Shown: one piece after another, positions 1-9,203 of the stretch
Layout: every line of letters begins with the position of its first letter
How positions within the stretch are numbered: position 1 is the first letter of the stretch
Source of the DNA: Candidatus Poribacteria bacterium
GTDB taxonomy: Bacteria > Poribacteria > WGA-4E > WGA-3G
Length of the DNA: 64,000 nt
Direction of reading: 5' to 3'
Assembly: GCA_022819945.1 (NCBI GenBank)
Contig: JAJEGI010000044.1
Span: 1 to 64,000, forward strand
Made by a program: the position numbers and the translations under genes
The notes under the pieces: generated by a model
Seen by the model: only the letters and a program-made list of their open reading frames with translations
What the model was told of the DNA's origin: nothing
Databases searched by the model: none

Positions 1-115
1 CATATCGCGACCGATTTCGTGTCCATATCAGACCATAGACCCCTATCCGTATCGATTGGACAGATAACCAACGACATCCAATCCAAGGGATGTCCGAATA
101 GAAAGGAGAAAGCAA
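1..115. other. Window edge, possible 3' end of an upstream gene
   Basis: This stretch precedes the first clear gene. On the plus strand, the frame starting at base 2 stays open to a TAA at 65-67 and could be the last 21 codons of a gene cut by the window edge, but too little is left to identify it. A Shine-Dalgarno sequence AAAGGAGAAA at about 101-110 serves the gene starting at 116. Confidence 0.3.
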
Positions 116-1096
116 ATGTTAAAAAACCTTTTCAGCAACCGCCTTTTCATGGGCGCGCTCGCCTGCTTTATCCTGATGGTTGTCAGTGGCACGCTCTATC
201 TCCGCTACATCAAACGGCAAGGACAGATCGAGTTAGAGCGCACCCAAGAACGACTCAAGCAATGGGAGGCAAAACAGAAACAGACTGAGAAAGCCCCCAT
301 TGCACCGACCGAGAAAGTGCCAGAAGGAGAAAAACCGCAGGATGGACATATTCACGCCGATGGGACGCTCCATGCGGAGCCGCACGAAGCACCAATGGAA
401 TCGCCGCTTGTTGTGCAACCGAAGTCTGATGTCTCCGCACCTATAGGGTCGGAGCCTCCGTTTCACGATCCGTATTTCCGTATGGTTGACGGTTTTGCGA
501 TTACATCGGAGTTTGTGATAGCGATTGCCCCGTCGGGTGTCGGTCCCGATTGGGGTTCGATGTCGGCGGAAGAGCTTGCCGCAGCGATTGCAGCGATCAA
601 TAGCAATCCAGCACATCCACCGGATGATCTCTGGCCCCCGGAGGACTATTACTATCCACGCGGCGGCACCACTCTTTTATCCGATGGCGATAATATCTGG
701 CTTGACGACAACGGGCATCCGATTTTACGCAAGCGCGGCGCACCCTACTATGAAATCGCTTGGTCGGAGGGTTTCAGACCGCCCCCGGATGTCTATGCTG
801 ACTACAAGGCACTCCATAAACGTTATATGGAAGTCTTTCTTGACCTCCCGGATGATGTGTCCTCACCCGAGCTGGAGCGACTTGCTTCACAAAAGGAAGC
901 GATCGAGCAGATGTATCGCGGTCCTGTTCCATCTGGGACTTTTAGTTCAGGTTCGCCTCCTCAAGGTATGGCACTGCATGTTTATTACGCGCAGTTCACG
1001 GGGATTAAAACCCAAATGATGCGCAACGCTTTTGAAAAAGCGGGTCTCGCCTATCTTATGGACAACTATGATTCTCTAAAGGAGTTTGCAAAATGA
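116..1096 (+). CDS. Membrane-anchored hypothetical protein with His-rich motif
   Basis: I do not recognise this 326-residue protein. It has one N-terminal transmembrane segment at about residues 11-29, followed by a charged, probably coiled-coil stretch (about 32-60) rich in Glu, Gln, Arg and Lys. A short His-rich motif, DGHIHADGTLHAE, lies near residue 80 and could bind metal. The rest is soluble and Pro/Asp/Tyr-rich, probably on the outer face of the inner membrane. The ATG has a good ribosome-binding site (AAAGGAGAAA). The stop overlaps the next start in an ATGA arrangement, so it is translationally coupled to the Cys-rich protein downstream. Its place before a GspC-like protein suggests a secretion or pilus-like envelope operon, but that is inference. 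Confidence 0.8.
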   Translation: MLKNLFSNRLFMGALACFILMVVSGTLYLRYIKRQGQIELERTQERLKQWEAKQKQTEKAPIAPTEKVPEGEKPQDGHIHADGTLHAEPHEAPMESPLVVQPKSDVSAPIGSEPPFHDPYFRMVDGFAITSEFVIAIAPSGVGPDWGSMSAEELAAAIAAINSNPAHPPDDLWPPEDYYYPRGGTTLLSDGDNIWLDDNGHPILRKRGAPYYEIAWSEGFRPPPDVYADYKALHKRYMEVFLDLPDDVSSPELERLASQKEAIEQMYRGPVPSGTFSSGSPPQGMALHVYYAQFTGIKTQMMRNAFEKAGLAYLMDNYDSLKEFAK

Positions 1097-2535
1097 AGCA
1101 ACAATTTTTCTCAACTCTCCTATTTTCGGTTCTATTCTTGTTCGCCTTGAATCTACAAGGCGATATTTCTTATACGAATGATCCGCTGGTCACGTCTTTT
1201 CCATCAACATTTATCAAGTACGTTGATATTGTTACGGGTGCGTCGAACTGGCATTACGAAGGCTCGGGAAATACCGCGAGCGTTTGCGTCTCGGCGGACA
1301 TTAAGGGTGTCGGTAAGGGGCAAGCGACGTTGAAGAACGTCAGCCTGATGGGCAAAGGCCCGTATACGACATGGCAGGACGATGTGGCCCCTGCTGGCTC
1401 AACAAGCACAGACGGTTCATGGAGTTCTGGGACCGCAACCGCCTCGACTTGTAAATCAGAAGATATTCCCAGTAATGCTTCAGACGGTGCTTCGTGGTCA
1501 TGGTCTGCGGGTGGTGAGGTCGTCGCGACACCGAAGGTTTGGCAGGAGAGTGTCACGGTTGGGGGTCGGATTCAGATTCCGTCGGGTGTTTCGGGGTCGT
1601 ATTCGACGACGGGGAGTTGGCAGAATGGCACGTCGATCACGCGTTCTGCGGCATCTCGTTCAGGTACGCACACGTTGGATATTCGTTATAAATGCGGTGT
1701 GTGCAATGCTTACGGCACGACGAAGGCGGAGATTGGTGGTAAAGCCGCGCATGAGGAGATCCCGTGTCCTCGTGATGGCTGTTCAGTGAGGTATCGTAAG
1801 TGTTCACCGCCAACGGGTCATGAAGTCTGTGATGGATGCGGAGATCGGAAGTGTGACGGAGACGACCATACTTACGTGGGTGTGTGTTCAGGCGAGTATG
1901 TTCACTACAACCAATGGGTCGAGGGGTGTGGCAATAAGATTTATAGGTGTACGCGGTCGAATCACCAGGCGCACACGTATAGTTGTGGGCATACGATGAA
2001 GAGGTGCATGCATGCCAGCCACAGTTGCTCGTCGAGTAGTTCGACGGGCTCTGGTAGCACGCCGCCATCCGGTAGCACGCCGCCACCGCCGACCGCCGAC
2101 ACGCCGAATTGTCAGGATTGCACGTCGGATTGTAGTTCACCGTGTAGCTGCACGAACTCGGGAACGTGTAATGGGACGGTCGTAGATGACACGCCGAATT
2201 GTCAGGATTGCACGTCGGATTGTAGTTCACCGTGTAGCTGCACGAACTCGGGGACGTGTGGTGGTACGGTTTCAACGCCGCCATCCGGTAGCACGCCTGG
2301 AGACAGCGGTTCGGGTTATGATCCGGGTTGTGGTCATATATTTGCCTCGTATGATGCGTATGAAGCGAATCCGGGGAGTTCTATTCTCTATGGGTGTACG
2401 ATACCGGGTTGTGGCGCGCTTTACTATGGTTGTGAATCACATATCACCGATATTTACTGTAGTTGTGGTGCTTACTTGGCGAAGTGTGTGAATGTCTCGT
2501 CTGTGCGTTGCTATTCTTGTGGAGAGTTGCATTGA
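1093..2535 (+). CDS. Secreted cysteine-rich protein with internal tandem duplication
   Basis: This 480-residue exported protein has a signal peptide (about residues 1-23, hydrophobic core LLFSVLFLFAL). Its first part is Ser/Thr/Gly-rich and probably beta-structured. From about residue 200 it carries many CxxC and CxxxC pairs (for example CGVC, CDGC and CSCT), as in zinc-ribbon or disulfide-rich folds. Residues about 336-395 are two copies of a 30-residue unit starting DTPNCQDCTSDCSSPCSC, encoded by a 90-bp direct repeat. A Pro/Ser/Gly linker precedes the copies and another follows, and a last Cys cluster ends the protein. It overlaps the upstream gene by 4 bp, and the next gene begins 9 bp after its stop, so the three form one operon. 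I assign no function; a surface or pilus-associated structural protein is possible. Confidence 0.8.
   Translation: MKQQFFSTLLFSVLFLFALNLQGDISYTNDPLVTSFPSTFIKYVDIVTGASNWHYEGSGNTASVCVSADIKGVGKGQATLKNVSLMGKGPYTTWQDDVAPAGSTSTDGSWSSGTATASTCKSEDIPSNASDGASWSWSAGGEVVATPKVWQESVTVGGRIQIPSGVSGSYSTTGSWQNGTSITRSAASRSGTHTLDIRYKCGVCNAYGTTKAEIGGKAAHEEIPCPRDGCSVRYRKCSPPTGHEVCDGCGDRKCDGDDHTYVGVCSGEYVHYNQWVEGCGNKIYRCTRSNHQAHTYSCGHTMKRCMHASHSCSSSSSTGSGSTPPSGSTPPPPTADTPNCQDCTSDCSSPCSCTNSGTCNGTVVDDTPNCQDCTSDCSSPCSCTNSGTCGGTVSTPPSGSTPGDSGSGYDPGCGHIFASYDAYEANPGSSILYGCTIPGCGALYYGCESHITDIYCSCGAYLAKCVNVSSVRCYSCGELH
2098..2277 (+). repeat. 90-bp tandem direct repeat inside the Cys-rich gene
   Basis: Two nearly identical 90-bp units (2098-2187 and 2188-2277) are visible. 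The reading frame is kept, which adds one 30-residue Cys-rich module. The high nucleotide identity suggests a recent duplication. Confidence 0.85.
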
Positions 2536-2544
2536 TATTCCGAG

Positions 2545-3255
2545 ATGTTTTTCAGTTTCCGTAACCTTCCCAACGGACGCGCCTGCTGTCTTTTGATTGT
2601 GGGCGCGTTCTTATTACTGCTATCCGTCATTTTTGTATTGCGTCCATTGAGACCACCAGAGGTAACCCTAATAGTCAAAGTTGTTCCTATAGACGCTGTG
2701 CGTCGTGTAGACATCCCGCCGATTGATTTTGATTCAGAAAGTTACTACCATCCGATTTTGGCATACAACCTATTTCGTCCGTTAGGTTGGACACCGCCAC
2801 GCCGCGTGGAACCGTATCGTTTGTTAGGGACGCGGATGGGTAGAGATGCCAACACACCACCACAGGCAATCCTCCAAACGACGAGTGGCAATCGTCAGGT
2901 GATTGTTTCGATCGGAGATATATTAGATGCCTCGACGGAGGTTGTCTCGATAGCAGGCAAGTCGGTGGTGCTTGAAACCGCTGGTAAAAAGCGGACGTTG
3001 CGTTTGGAGACGGGTGTCTGGCTGAATCCATCGCGGGCGACCCGATCCACTTTCAGACGGCAGGCGACTGTCAGACCGCCGTCGGTTAGAAATCCGCGGG
3101 TTGCCTCACCAGTGAGCAGATCGTCCTCGCGTCCGCCGAGCGATCCGAGTCGTGCGCGCCCGCTTTCGGAATGGCAGACCCGCGAGGGCGAGCCGATTCG
3201 TCTTGGCGATGCGCGTCTGAAAAACCCAGCAAAGTGGGAACTGCGCCGTCGATAA
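2545..3255 (+). CDS. GspC/PilP-like periplasmic protein, type II secretion-related
   Basis: This 236-residue protein has an N-terminal transmembrane segment (about residues 12-32) and a periplasmic body. The pattern NLFRPLGW, then YRLLGT, then a strand-rich block ending in TLRLETGVWL resembles the homology region of GspC or PilP proteins. In type II secretion or type IV pilus systems these link the inner membrane to the secretin, and such proteins typically carry an LFG-like motif followed by a small beta-domain. The C-terminal 60 residues are Arg/Ser/Pro-rich and probably disordered. It follows the Cys-rich gene by 9 bp. No secretin, ATPase or pseudopilin gene lies within the window, so the assignment rests on weak pattern similarity alone. 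Confidence 0.55.
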   Translation: MFFSFRNLPNGRACCLLIVGAFLLLLSVIFVLRPLRPPEVTLIVKVVPIDAVRRVDIPPIDFDSESYYHPILAYNLFRPLGWTPPRRVEPYRLLGTRMGRDANTPPQAILQTTSGNRQVIVSIGDILDASTEVVSIAGKSVVLETAGKKRTLRLETGVWLNPSRATRSTFRRQATVRPPSVRNPRVASPVSRSSSRPPSDPSRARPLSEWQTREGEPIRLGDARLKNPAKWELRRR

Positions 3256-3439
3256 CCCGCCTGCACCAGTGTTTTGAAGTCCTGCATCCATCCGATTCGT
3301 TTTAAGCCTACCCATGCAACGGTTCTCTGAACGTTCATATCTCTGAAAAAACACCTTGCCCTGAAAATTCTTGAATCCTAATTCTGATAATTCTCACTGT
3401 GAGGCAAGCTGAAATCTGAACGATTTTTAAAATTGAAGG

Positions 3440-3467
3440 TTGACAAATAGTTTGAAAATAGTATAAA
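3440..3467 (+). promoter_or_regulatory. Predicted sigma70-type promoter for the STAS gene
   Basis: A TTGACA box at 3440-3445 and a TATAAA box at 3462-3467 are separated by 16 bp. The start codon of the STAS gene lies about 58 bp downstream. It probably starts the 3525-5149 group and perhaps the signalling genes beyond. Confidence 0.65.
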
Positions 3468-3524
3468 ATTAGGAAAGTGAATTGGTTATTCTCAATTTCT
3501 ATCAATAAAGTAAGGAGAAAGTTC

Positions 3525-3872
3525 ATGGCAACTACGATTCGCCAAAAAGATGGCGTTGCAATTTTAGAACCGACAGGAAAAATAATGGGGGCCTCAGTAT
3601 CAGAATTACGAGACGTGATCACGTCTCAGATAGATGCTTCTGACGCGCCACGTATTCTCATCAATTTCGAGCGTGTCACGATGATGGACAGTTCGGGACT
3701 TGGGACGCTGATGGGGGCACATGTCGCTGCGACGCGTAAAAACGGTCGTATCGGTGTCATCCATGTTGGAAAAAATATCAAAAATCTGATTGTCCGAAGC
3801 CGACTTGTCAGTATTTTTGAACATTTTGAAAACGAGGACGAGGCGGTTTCCGGGTTATCAAATGAGAGTTAA
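3525..3872 (+). CDS. STAS-domain anti-sigma factor antagonist (SpoIIAA/RsbV-like)
   Basis: This 115-residue protein is a single STAS domain. The phosphorylation-site motif MDSSGLG is present (residues 54-60); in this family a kinase anti-sigma factor phosphorylates its Ser, and a PP2C phosphatase removes the phosphate. I chose the ATG at 3525 because AAGGAGAAA precedes it; an in-frame start 48 bp upstream lacks such a site. It is a close paralogue of the next gene and of the minus-strand gene at 19087-19437: all three end in a pattern like RLVxIFEHFExEDEA. With the kinase, phosphatase and anti-sigma genes nearby it belongs to a partner-switching stress or surface-life regulator. Its exact partner cannot be read from the sequence. 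Confidence 0.92.
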   Translation: MATTIRQKDGVAILEPTGKIMGASVSELRDVITSQIDASDAPRILINFERVTMMDSSGLGTLMGAHVAATRKNGRIGVIHVGKNIKNLIVRSRLVSIFEHFENEDEAVSGLSNES

Positions 3873-3937
3873 TTAGCAAAATTAAGAGAACGCGCCTATG
3901 ATCCAAACTGACTGTAGTATTTAGGAGTATATACGTT

Positions 3938-4288
3938 ATGGCAATCACCGTGTCTGAGAGAGAAGGGGTCGTTATTTTTAGGCTGAGCGGTAGGATTATC
4001 TCCCCGGGGATCGAAGAAGTCTCGAAGACCGTGGAGGAAGCACTTGCGATGCTCACCTCGCCACCGAGACTGGTGTTTGACTTTAAAGGGGTAACCGGAA
4101 TGGATAGTTCTGGGCTCGGCGCACTCATGAAAGTTTATACTGAAATTCATCCGCATGGCGGGAAGATTGCGGTGATTAATGTGAACAAACATGTCAAAAA
4201 CTTGATTGTCATGGCGCGATTAATCACCGTCTTCAAAAATTTTGAGAGCGAAGATGATGCCGTTGCCGCCTTGCTGCGCCATTCGTAG
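3938..4288 (+). CDS. STAS-domain anti-sigma factor antagonist, second copy
   Basis: This 116-residue STAS protein has MDSSGLG at residues 55-61 as its predicted phosphoacceptor. It is paralogous to the gene 65 bp upstream and shares the C-terminal pattern RLITVFKNFESEDDAVAAL. The ATG at 3938 follows TTAGGAGTATAT, an acceptable ribosome-binding site. Two adjacent antagonists suggest either two distinct kinase partners or dosage control. It acts in the cytoplasm. Confidence 0.92.
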   Translation: MAITVSEREGVVIFRLSGRIISPGIEEVSKTVEEALAMLTSPPRLVFDFKGVTGMDSSGLGALMKVYTEIHPHGGKIAVINVNKHVKNLIVMARLITVFKNFESEDDAVAALLRHS

Positions 4289-4387
4289 TTTATGATTGTG
4301 GTGTGTTCGCGAGGTGACTGGTGTTAAACTAACATAGATACCTTTCAAGGAGCACTCGGCTACCTCACACCTATAAGGGGATGTCTC

Positions 4388-5149
4388 ATGATTAAAAATA
4401 TCCTCGTTGCCATTGGCGATACGGATTACGAAAAAAATGCCTTTGAGTACGCTGGTCAATTGGCAGTGCTTTTAGGTACACATCTATCGTGCGTTTTCTT
4501 TCAAGATAGCAGCCATGGCGGAAATGCTGATGTCGCCGCGACTGTTATCCGTCGAACGGAAGCGGAATGCTCGCTCTACGATTTTCTTGATTACCACGTT
4601 GAGGCTGTCGCGGGGAACCCGCGACAGATGATATGTGAACAGGCACACTCCGCTGACCTCGTCGTTGTTGGACTTCCTGAAGATGTCAGAAAACGTCGTC
4701 TAAAACTTATTCAAAACCAAATTGACGATGTGCTACAGCATATCACAAGACCCATCATTGTGGTACACGAACAGTGTACACTTTTACGCAAAATCCTCGC
4801 TGTCCATCACGGAGATACCTATTCTGATCACGCTTTGGGGCTTGTCGCGGAGATCGGAGAATTGACAAAGGCTGGGATCCTTGGCCTCGCACTTTCAAGT
4901 ACACAGCCAGAAGCGACGCAGATTAAGCAGCAGATGGAAGCATATTTGAAATACTATGACGTTCAAACCGATTTCCTGACGGCTCGTGGTTTTACGGTAG
5001 CAAATATCTTGGAAAACGCAGAGGAAAATGATTGCGATCTCATCGCATTAAGTGCAAGCCATCACGGTAGGTTGTACGAACTTGTTTTTCAAAGCACGAC
5101 ACAGACTGTTGTCAAGCTCGCGAACCGCGCAGTTTTGGTGACAAGATAA
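4388..5149 (+). CDS. Tandem universal stress protein (UspA family)
   Basis: This 253-residue protein has two UspA-like domains, about residues 1-130 (starting IKNILVAIGDTDYEKNAFEYA and ending in the strand PIIVVHE) and about 133-253 (starting KILAVHHGDTYSDHA and ending AVLVTR). The second domain keeps a weak version of the nucleotide-binding Gly/Ser loop near ASHHGR; the first has no clear GxxG motif, so ATP binding is uncertain. A ribosome-binding site AAGGGG precedes the ATG. It lies between STAS antagonists and a sensor kinase, which fits a stress-response operon. Tandem Usp proteins are cytoplasmic; some bind ATP or AMP. Confidence 0.88.
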   Translation: MIKNILVAIGDTDYEKNAFEYAGQLAVLLGTHLSCVFFQDSSHGGNADVAATVIRRTEAECSLYDFLDYHVEAVAGNPRQMICEQAHSADLVVVGLPEDVRKRRLKLIQNQIDDVLQHITRPIIVVHEQCTLLRKILAVHHGDTYSDHALGLVAEIGELTKAGILGLALSSTQPEATQIKQQMEAYLKYYDVQTDFLTARGFTVANILENAEENDCDLIALSASHHGRLYELVFQSTTQTVVKLANRAVLVTR

Positions 5150-5199
5150 ACCGCGCACCCCTCTAAAGTACTCCTACCTCGTCTCTTGCGGAGGCAGAC

Positions 5200-7536
5200 A
5201 TGAAGCTTAAGGACGCAACTGACAAGCACCTATTATCAGGAGAATTCATTGATTCTCACTGTCTTCTGGAGATTTCTACAGATATGTTCGGGAGTATCAG
5301 TTGTGACAGCGGCTTCGTCCCTCTCAATTCCGCGTGGGAAGAGACCGTCGGATTCACCGAGTTGGAACTCCAAAATCAACCCTGGTATACGTTTATACAT
5401 CCAGAAGACAGACAGGACACGCGTGCCAAAATTCAGCAGGTTGAAACTGGCGAACGCGATAGCGTTACCTTTGAAAACCGATTTCAGTGCAAGAATGAAT
5501 CCTACAAGTGGTTAAGATGGCGCGCCATAAAAGCACCGAAAAAACAAGTCTGTTACGTCCTCGCAACGGATATTAGTCGACAGAAGCGACTCGAAGCAAA
5601 GTTGAAAGAGAGTGAAACTCGATTCCAACAGTTGGCGGCGAAACATGTTCAAGAGGGGGATCTGTTACATACCCTGATGGAAAATACCCCGGACCATATC
5701 TATTTTAAAGACACAGAGAGTCGGTTCATCCGAATCAACCGTTCTTTAGCAGACCAGTTCGGTTTAAAAAATCCGGCAGAGGCAGTCCAAAAAACAGATT
5801 TCGATTTCTTTACGCGTGAGCATGCGCAACAGGCATACCAGGATGAGCAGAACCTTATCGCGTCTGGGAAACCCATTGAAGGGATACAGGAAAAAGAGAC
5901 ATGGCCCGATGAACAAGATACGTGGGTGTCAACAACGAAGGTCCCAATTCGCGATCGAGAAGGTCGTATTATTGGAACGTGCGGTATTTCAAGGGACATA
6001 ACCGAGTACTATCGCGCGCAACAGGCGGTTCGCGATTCTGAGGCGAATTGGCGTTCCCTTGTTGAAAGCGTACCTGATATTATTTCAACAATCAACCTTG
6101 ATTATTGTATTGAGTTTATTAATAGACTGCCCCCTAATCTCGGATTAAAACCTGAAGATATCGTTGGAAAAAGCGTTTTTGAGTTTCTCCCTGAAGAACA
6201 TCACCAACGCATCAAGGAGGCCTGCACAAAGGTAATTGAAACAGGGGAACCGGTTACTTATGAAGTGCAGGGATTGATAAGTGGATATTGGTATGCCTCC
6301 TGTATCGGACCGATTCAGCAGGACGCTGAACTCATTGGGTTCGTGATGGCTTCAACGAATATCACGGATCGGAAGCAAGCCGAAATCGAATTACAGCAAA
6401 GTGAAGAACGTTTTCGTCGAGCCGTCTTGAACGCGCCGCTCCCGATCATGATCCATGCTGAAAACGGGGAAGTCCTGCAAATCAGCAGGGCATGGACCGA
6501 ATTAACAGGGTACGTACTCGAAGATATACCTACAATCTCAAATTGGCTTGCGCAAACGGATCGTCAAGAAGCTGAGGAAATCGAAGCACATTTTGCGCAA
6601 CTATACAGTTCCAAGGAACGTGTGGCGGAAGGTGAGTACGTAATTTTTACGAAGTCCGGTAAGAAGCAGATTTGGGAATTGAGTTCGTCGTTGCTCGGCG
6701 CACTTCCAGATAAAAGACATCTGGGCATTAGCATGGCGCTGAACATTACGGAGCGGATAAAAACGCAAAAAGCGATGCAGCAAGCGAAGGAAACGGCTGA
6801 ATACGCAAGTCGAGCAAAAAGTGATTTCCTCGCGAATATGAGCCATGAATTGCGCACACCGCTGAATGCGATCATCGGATTTGCCGAAATTTTGCGAGAT
6901 GAACTTGTCGGGGAAATCAACGCTGAGCAACGCGAGTGCGTCAATGACATCCATATTAGTGGTCAACATCTCCTGGAGATGATTAACGATATCCTTGATC
7001 TTTCAAAAATTGAAGCTGGAAAAATGGTCCTGCAATTGGAGGAATTCTCTATTGTAGAAGCTGTTGAAGAAGTGAACACGATTATTACTGCACTCGCCGT
7101 AAGAAAAAATTTGGAACTTACCTTGGATTACAGCGGGAATTGCGTGATTGAAGCGGACCGTGTTAAATTTAAGCAAATCTTCTACAATTTATTGTCCAAT
7201 GCGGTAAAGTTTACCCCAGAAGGCGGTAAAGTTGCGACACATCTGAAAATCAGTGATACAGAACTGCGTGCCGAGGTTGTTGATACTGGGATAGGTATTT
7301 CCGAGGCGGATCAAGCGAAACTTTTCGCGCCATTTACACAGATTGATACGTCGAAATCTCGACGGTACGGGGGAACCGGACTCGGTTTGGCATTAACACA
7401 CAGACTCGTCATGCTGCATGGCGGTGAAATTAGTGTCGAAAGCCAAGAGGGAAAAGGAAGCAATTTTACTTTGAGAATCCCGCTACGCCATTCGAAGAGG
7501 GACACCGATGATACTGGATCGGATAATACAGCGTAG
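5200..7536 (+). CDS. Cytosolic sensor histidine kinase with four PAS domains
   Basis: This 778-residue protein has no signal peptide or transmembrane segment, so it should sense a cytoplasmic signal. Four PAS-like domains can be seen at about residues 20-130, 150-275, 280-395 and 405-520. They end in typical PAC pieces such as GTCGISRDITE and FVMASTNITDRK and are joined by short coiled coils. HisKA follows, with SHELRTPLNAIIGF and phosphoacceptor His549. The HATPase domain runs from about 650 to 765, with N box NLLSNAVKFTPEGG, DTGIGIS and G2 motif YGGTGLGLALTHRLV. There is no receiver domain on this protein; the next gene supplies one. The ATG at 5200 follows GGAGGCAG. It is the likely signal input for the response regulators at 7597 and 8013. 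Confidence 0.95.
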   Translation: MKLKDATDKHLLSGEFIDSHCLLEISTDMFGSISCDSGFVPLNSAWEETVGFTELELQNQPWYTFIHPEDRQDTRAKIQQVETGERDSVTFENRFQCKNESYKWLRWRAIKAPKKQVCYVLATDISRQKRLEAKLKESETRFQQLAAKHVQEGDLLHTLMENTPDHIYFKDTESRFIRINRSLADQFGLKNPAEAVQKTDFDFFTREHAQQAYQDEQNLIASGKPIEGIQEKETWPDEQDTWVSTTKVPIRDREGRIIGTCGISRDITEYYRAQQAVRDSEANWRSLVESVPDIISTINLDYCIEFINRLPPNLGLKPEDIVGKSVFEFLPEEHHQRIKEACTKVIETGEPVTYEVQGLISGYWYASCIGPIQQDAELIGFVMASTNITDRKQAEIELQQSEERFRRAVLNAPLPIMIHAENGEVLQISRAWTELTGYVLEDIPTISNWLAQTDRQEAEEIEAHFAQLYSSKERVAEGEYVIFTKSGKKQIWELSSSLLGALPDKRHLGISMALNITERIKTQKAMQQAKETAEYASRAKSDFLANMSHELRTPLNAIIGFAEILRDELVGEINAEQRECVNDIHISGQHLLEMINDILDLSKIEAGKMVLQLEEFSIVEAVEEVNTIITALAVRKNLELTLDYSGNCVIEADRVKFKQIFYNLLSNAVKFTPEGGKVATHLKISDTELRAEVVDTGIGISEADQAKLFAPFTQIDTSKSRRYGGTGLGLALTHRLVMLHGGEISVESQEGKGSNFTLRIPLRHSKRDTDDTGSDNTA

Positions 7537-7596
7537 AGGGGTTGAAATATAACGGTCTACCACCATACCACTGCTATCTTGAACAGAGGACAACCC

Positions 7597-8016
7597 GTGA
7601 GAACCGAAAAACCCCCTCCATCCAAAGGACAGGTAGAAACACCAAAGCGGATCTTGGTAATTGAAGACCAGGAGTTGAACCGAAAAGTTGTACGGATTGT
7701 CCTACAATCAAAAGGCTATACAGTCGTGGAAGCAACTGATGCTGCGGAGGCACTTGCCAGCTTAGAAGACACGATACCCCAACTGATTCTCATGGATATC
7801 GCCTTACCCGGACAAAGCGGCGAGGATTTAACGAGACGGATCAAAGCAAATCTGGCGTGGGTGGATATACCGATTATCGCGCTAACCGCCGCAGCGATGT
7901 CTGGCGACAGGGAACGCATCCTCAAAGCAGGATGCGATGATTATCTCAGTAAGCCAATTGACATCAACATACTCGTTGAACGTGTAGAAACCCATCTCAG
8001 AGGGACAGAACCATGA
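7597..8016 (+). CDS. Stand-alone response regulator (CheY-like receiver)
   Basis: This receiver-only protein of about 139 residues has the acidic pair in VIEDQELN, the phosphoacceptor Asp67 in LILMDIALPG, the Thr in IIALTAAAMSGD and the Lys in YLSKPIDI. I chose GTG at 7597 because AGAGGA lies six bases before it; an in-frame TTG 18 bp upstream has no such site. The coding region overlaps the next gene by an ATGA, so the two are coupled. With no output domain it may pass phosphate in a relay, or tune the downstream phosphatase. It resembles the DivK-type receivers placed beside PAS kinases. Confidence 0.93.
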   Translation: MRTEKPPPSKGQVETPKRILVIEDQELNRKVVRIVLQSKGYTVVEATDAAEALASLEDTIPQLILMDIALPGQSGEDLTRRIKANLAWVDIPIIALTAAAMSGDRERILKAGCDDYLSKPIDINILVERVETHLRGTEP

Positions 8017-9203
8017 ATAGTGAAATGACGTCTGAACAGCAAGAGACAGCGAAAATCCTTGTTGTCGATGATGAACCGCGAAATGTCAAAATTCTCCAAA
8101 TTCAGTTGAATGCACGAGGATACACAGTCTACACAGCTGCAGATGGACTCGAGGCACTTGATACTGTAGAGAAAGAGATGCCAGATCTCATTTTACTGGA
8201 TATCAACATGCCGAAAATGGACGGTTTTGAAGTCGTTAAACGCATTCGGACAAATGAAGCGACTGAATTTATCCCGATTGTAATGATAACAGCACTGCGC
8301 GACACACGCGAAAATCGAATTAAGTCTATTGAATTAGGAGCAGACGATTTTATTGAGAAACCTTTCGATAGTTTGGAGGTACTGGCACGCGTCCGATCCT
8401 TGTTACGGATTAAACAGTACCAAGACACGCTCGCGAAGCATAATGCCCGCTTAGAAGAAGAACTCCAAATGGCACGGAGTATTCAGGAGATACTGATACC
8501 TCAGGATGGGGTACAGGAGTTATCCGGATTTCGCATCGCTTCCCGCTGCTGTCCTGAAATGGCAGTTGGTGGCGATTTCTTTGATGTCTGGGAAATTGCG
8601 CCGAACCGACTCGGCGTTTTCATTTCTGATGTTATGGGACACGGTGTTTCAGCAGCTTTCGTAACGGTTTTCATCAAAACGATTTTGGCGGAATTCCAGG
8701 AACAAATTGAGGATAACCCAGGCTACCTTCTTGAAATACTAAATACGCGTTTCAACGATTTGATTAGTTCACGGTTATTCATGTTTGCAACAGCCTTCTG
8801 TGGTATCATTGATCTGAATAAAGGGGCGTTCCTTTGCGCAAATGCTGGGCACTCATTTCCATTTTTATATAACGCGGACCAACAAACATATCACACCATC
8901 GGCGATAAAAATACGGGAAATGGGTTGGGAATTTGGCAGGAGTCGGTTTATGAAACTATGCACTATCCGTTCGACCGATCCAGTAAGATGTTTCTCTATA
9001 CAGATGGCGTTTATGAAGCGAAAAACCCGAAAGGTGAAGAGTTTACAATGGAACGGCTCGAAAAATTAGTATGCGCTTGTGGCAGTCAGTCTGCTGCCAA
9101 ACTCATCGCTAACATCTCAGAAGCTATTGATATTTTCACGGATACCTGCCCTAAGGAAGACGATCTGACGTTCATTGCTATTGAAGTTGCAGGGGACGAC
9201 TAA
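8013..9203 (+). CDS. Receiver-PP2C phosphatase (RsbU/RsbP-like regulator)
   Basis: This 396-residue protein starts with a receiver domain (residues 15-130; DDE acid pocket, Asp63 in LILLDINMPKMDGF, Lys in FIEKPFDS). A coiled-coil linker (about 130-165, LAKHNARLEEELQMARSIQ) follows, then a SpoIIE/PP2C phosphatase domain to the end. The metal-site motifs GGDFFDV, SDVMGHG and KEDDLTFIAIEV are intact. In this family, phosphorylation of the receiver activates dephosphorylation of a STAS antagonist. Likely substrates are the STAS proteins at 3525, 3938 and 9676. Its stop codon TAA overlaps the stop codon of the convergent anti-sigma gene. Confidence 0.95.
   Translation: MNSEMTSEQQETAKILVVDDEPRNVKILQIQLNARGYTVYTAADGLEALDTVEKEMPDLILLDINMPKMDGFEVVKRIRTNEATEFIPIVMITALRDTRENRIKSIELGADDFIEKPFDSLEVLARVRSLLRIKQYQDTLAKHNARLEEELQMARSIQEILIPQDGVQELSGFRIASRCCPEMAVGGDFFDVWEIAPNRLGVFISDVMGHGVSAAFVTVFIKTILAEFQEQIEDNPGYLLEILNTRFNDLISSRLFMFATAFCGIIDLNKGAFLCANAGHSFPFLYNADQQTYHTIGDKNTGNGLGIWQESVYETMHYPFDRSSKMFLYTDGVYEAKNPKGEEFTMERLEKLVCACGSQSAAKLIANISEAIDIFTDTCPKEDDLTFIAIEVAGDD

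Noticed and set aside
1637..2284. 215-codon open frame on the minus strand over the Cys-rich gene
   Set aside because: It has no ribosome-binding site and is the mirror of a repetitive, Cys-rich gene; the plus-strand gene has a signal peptide and operon overlap.
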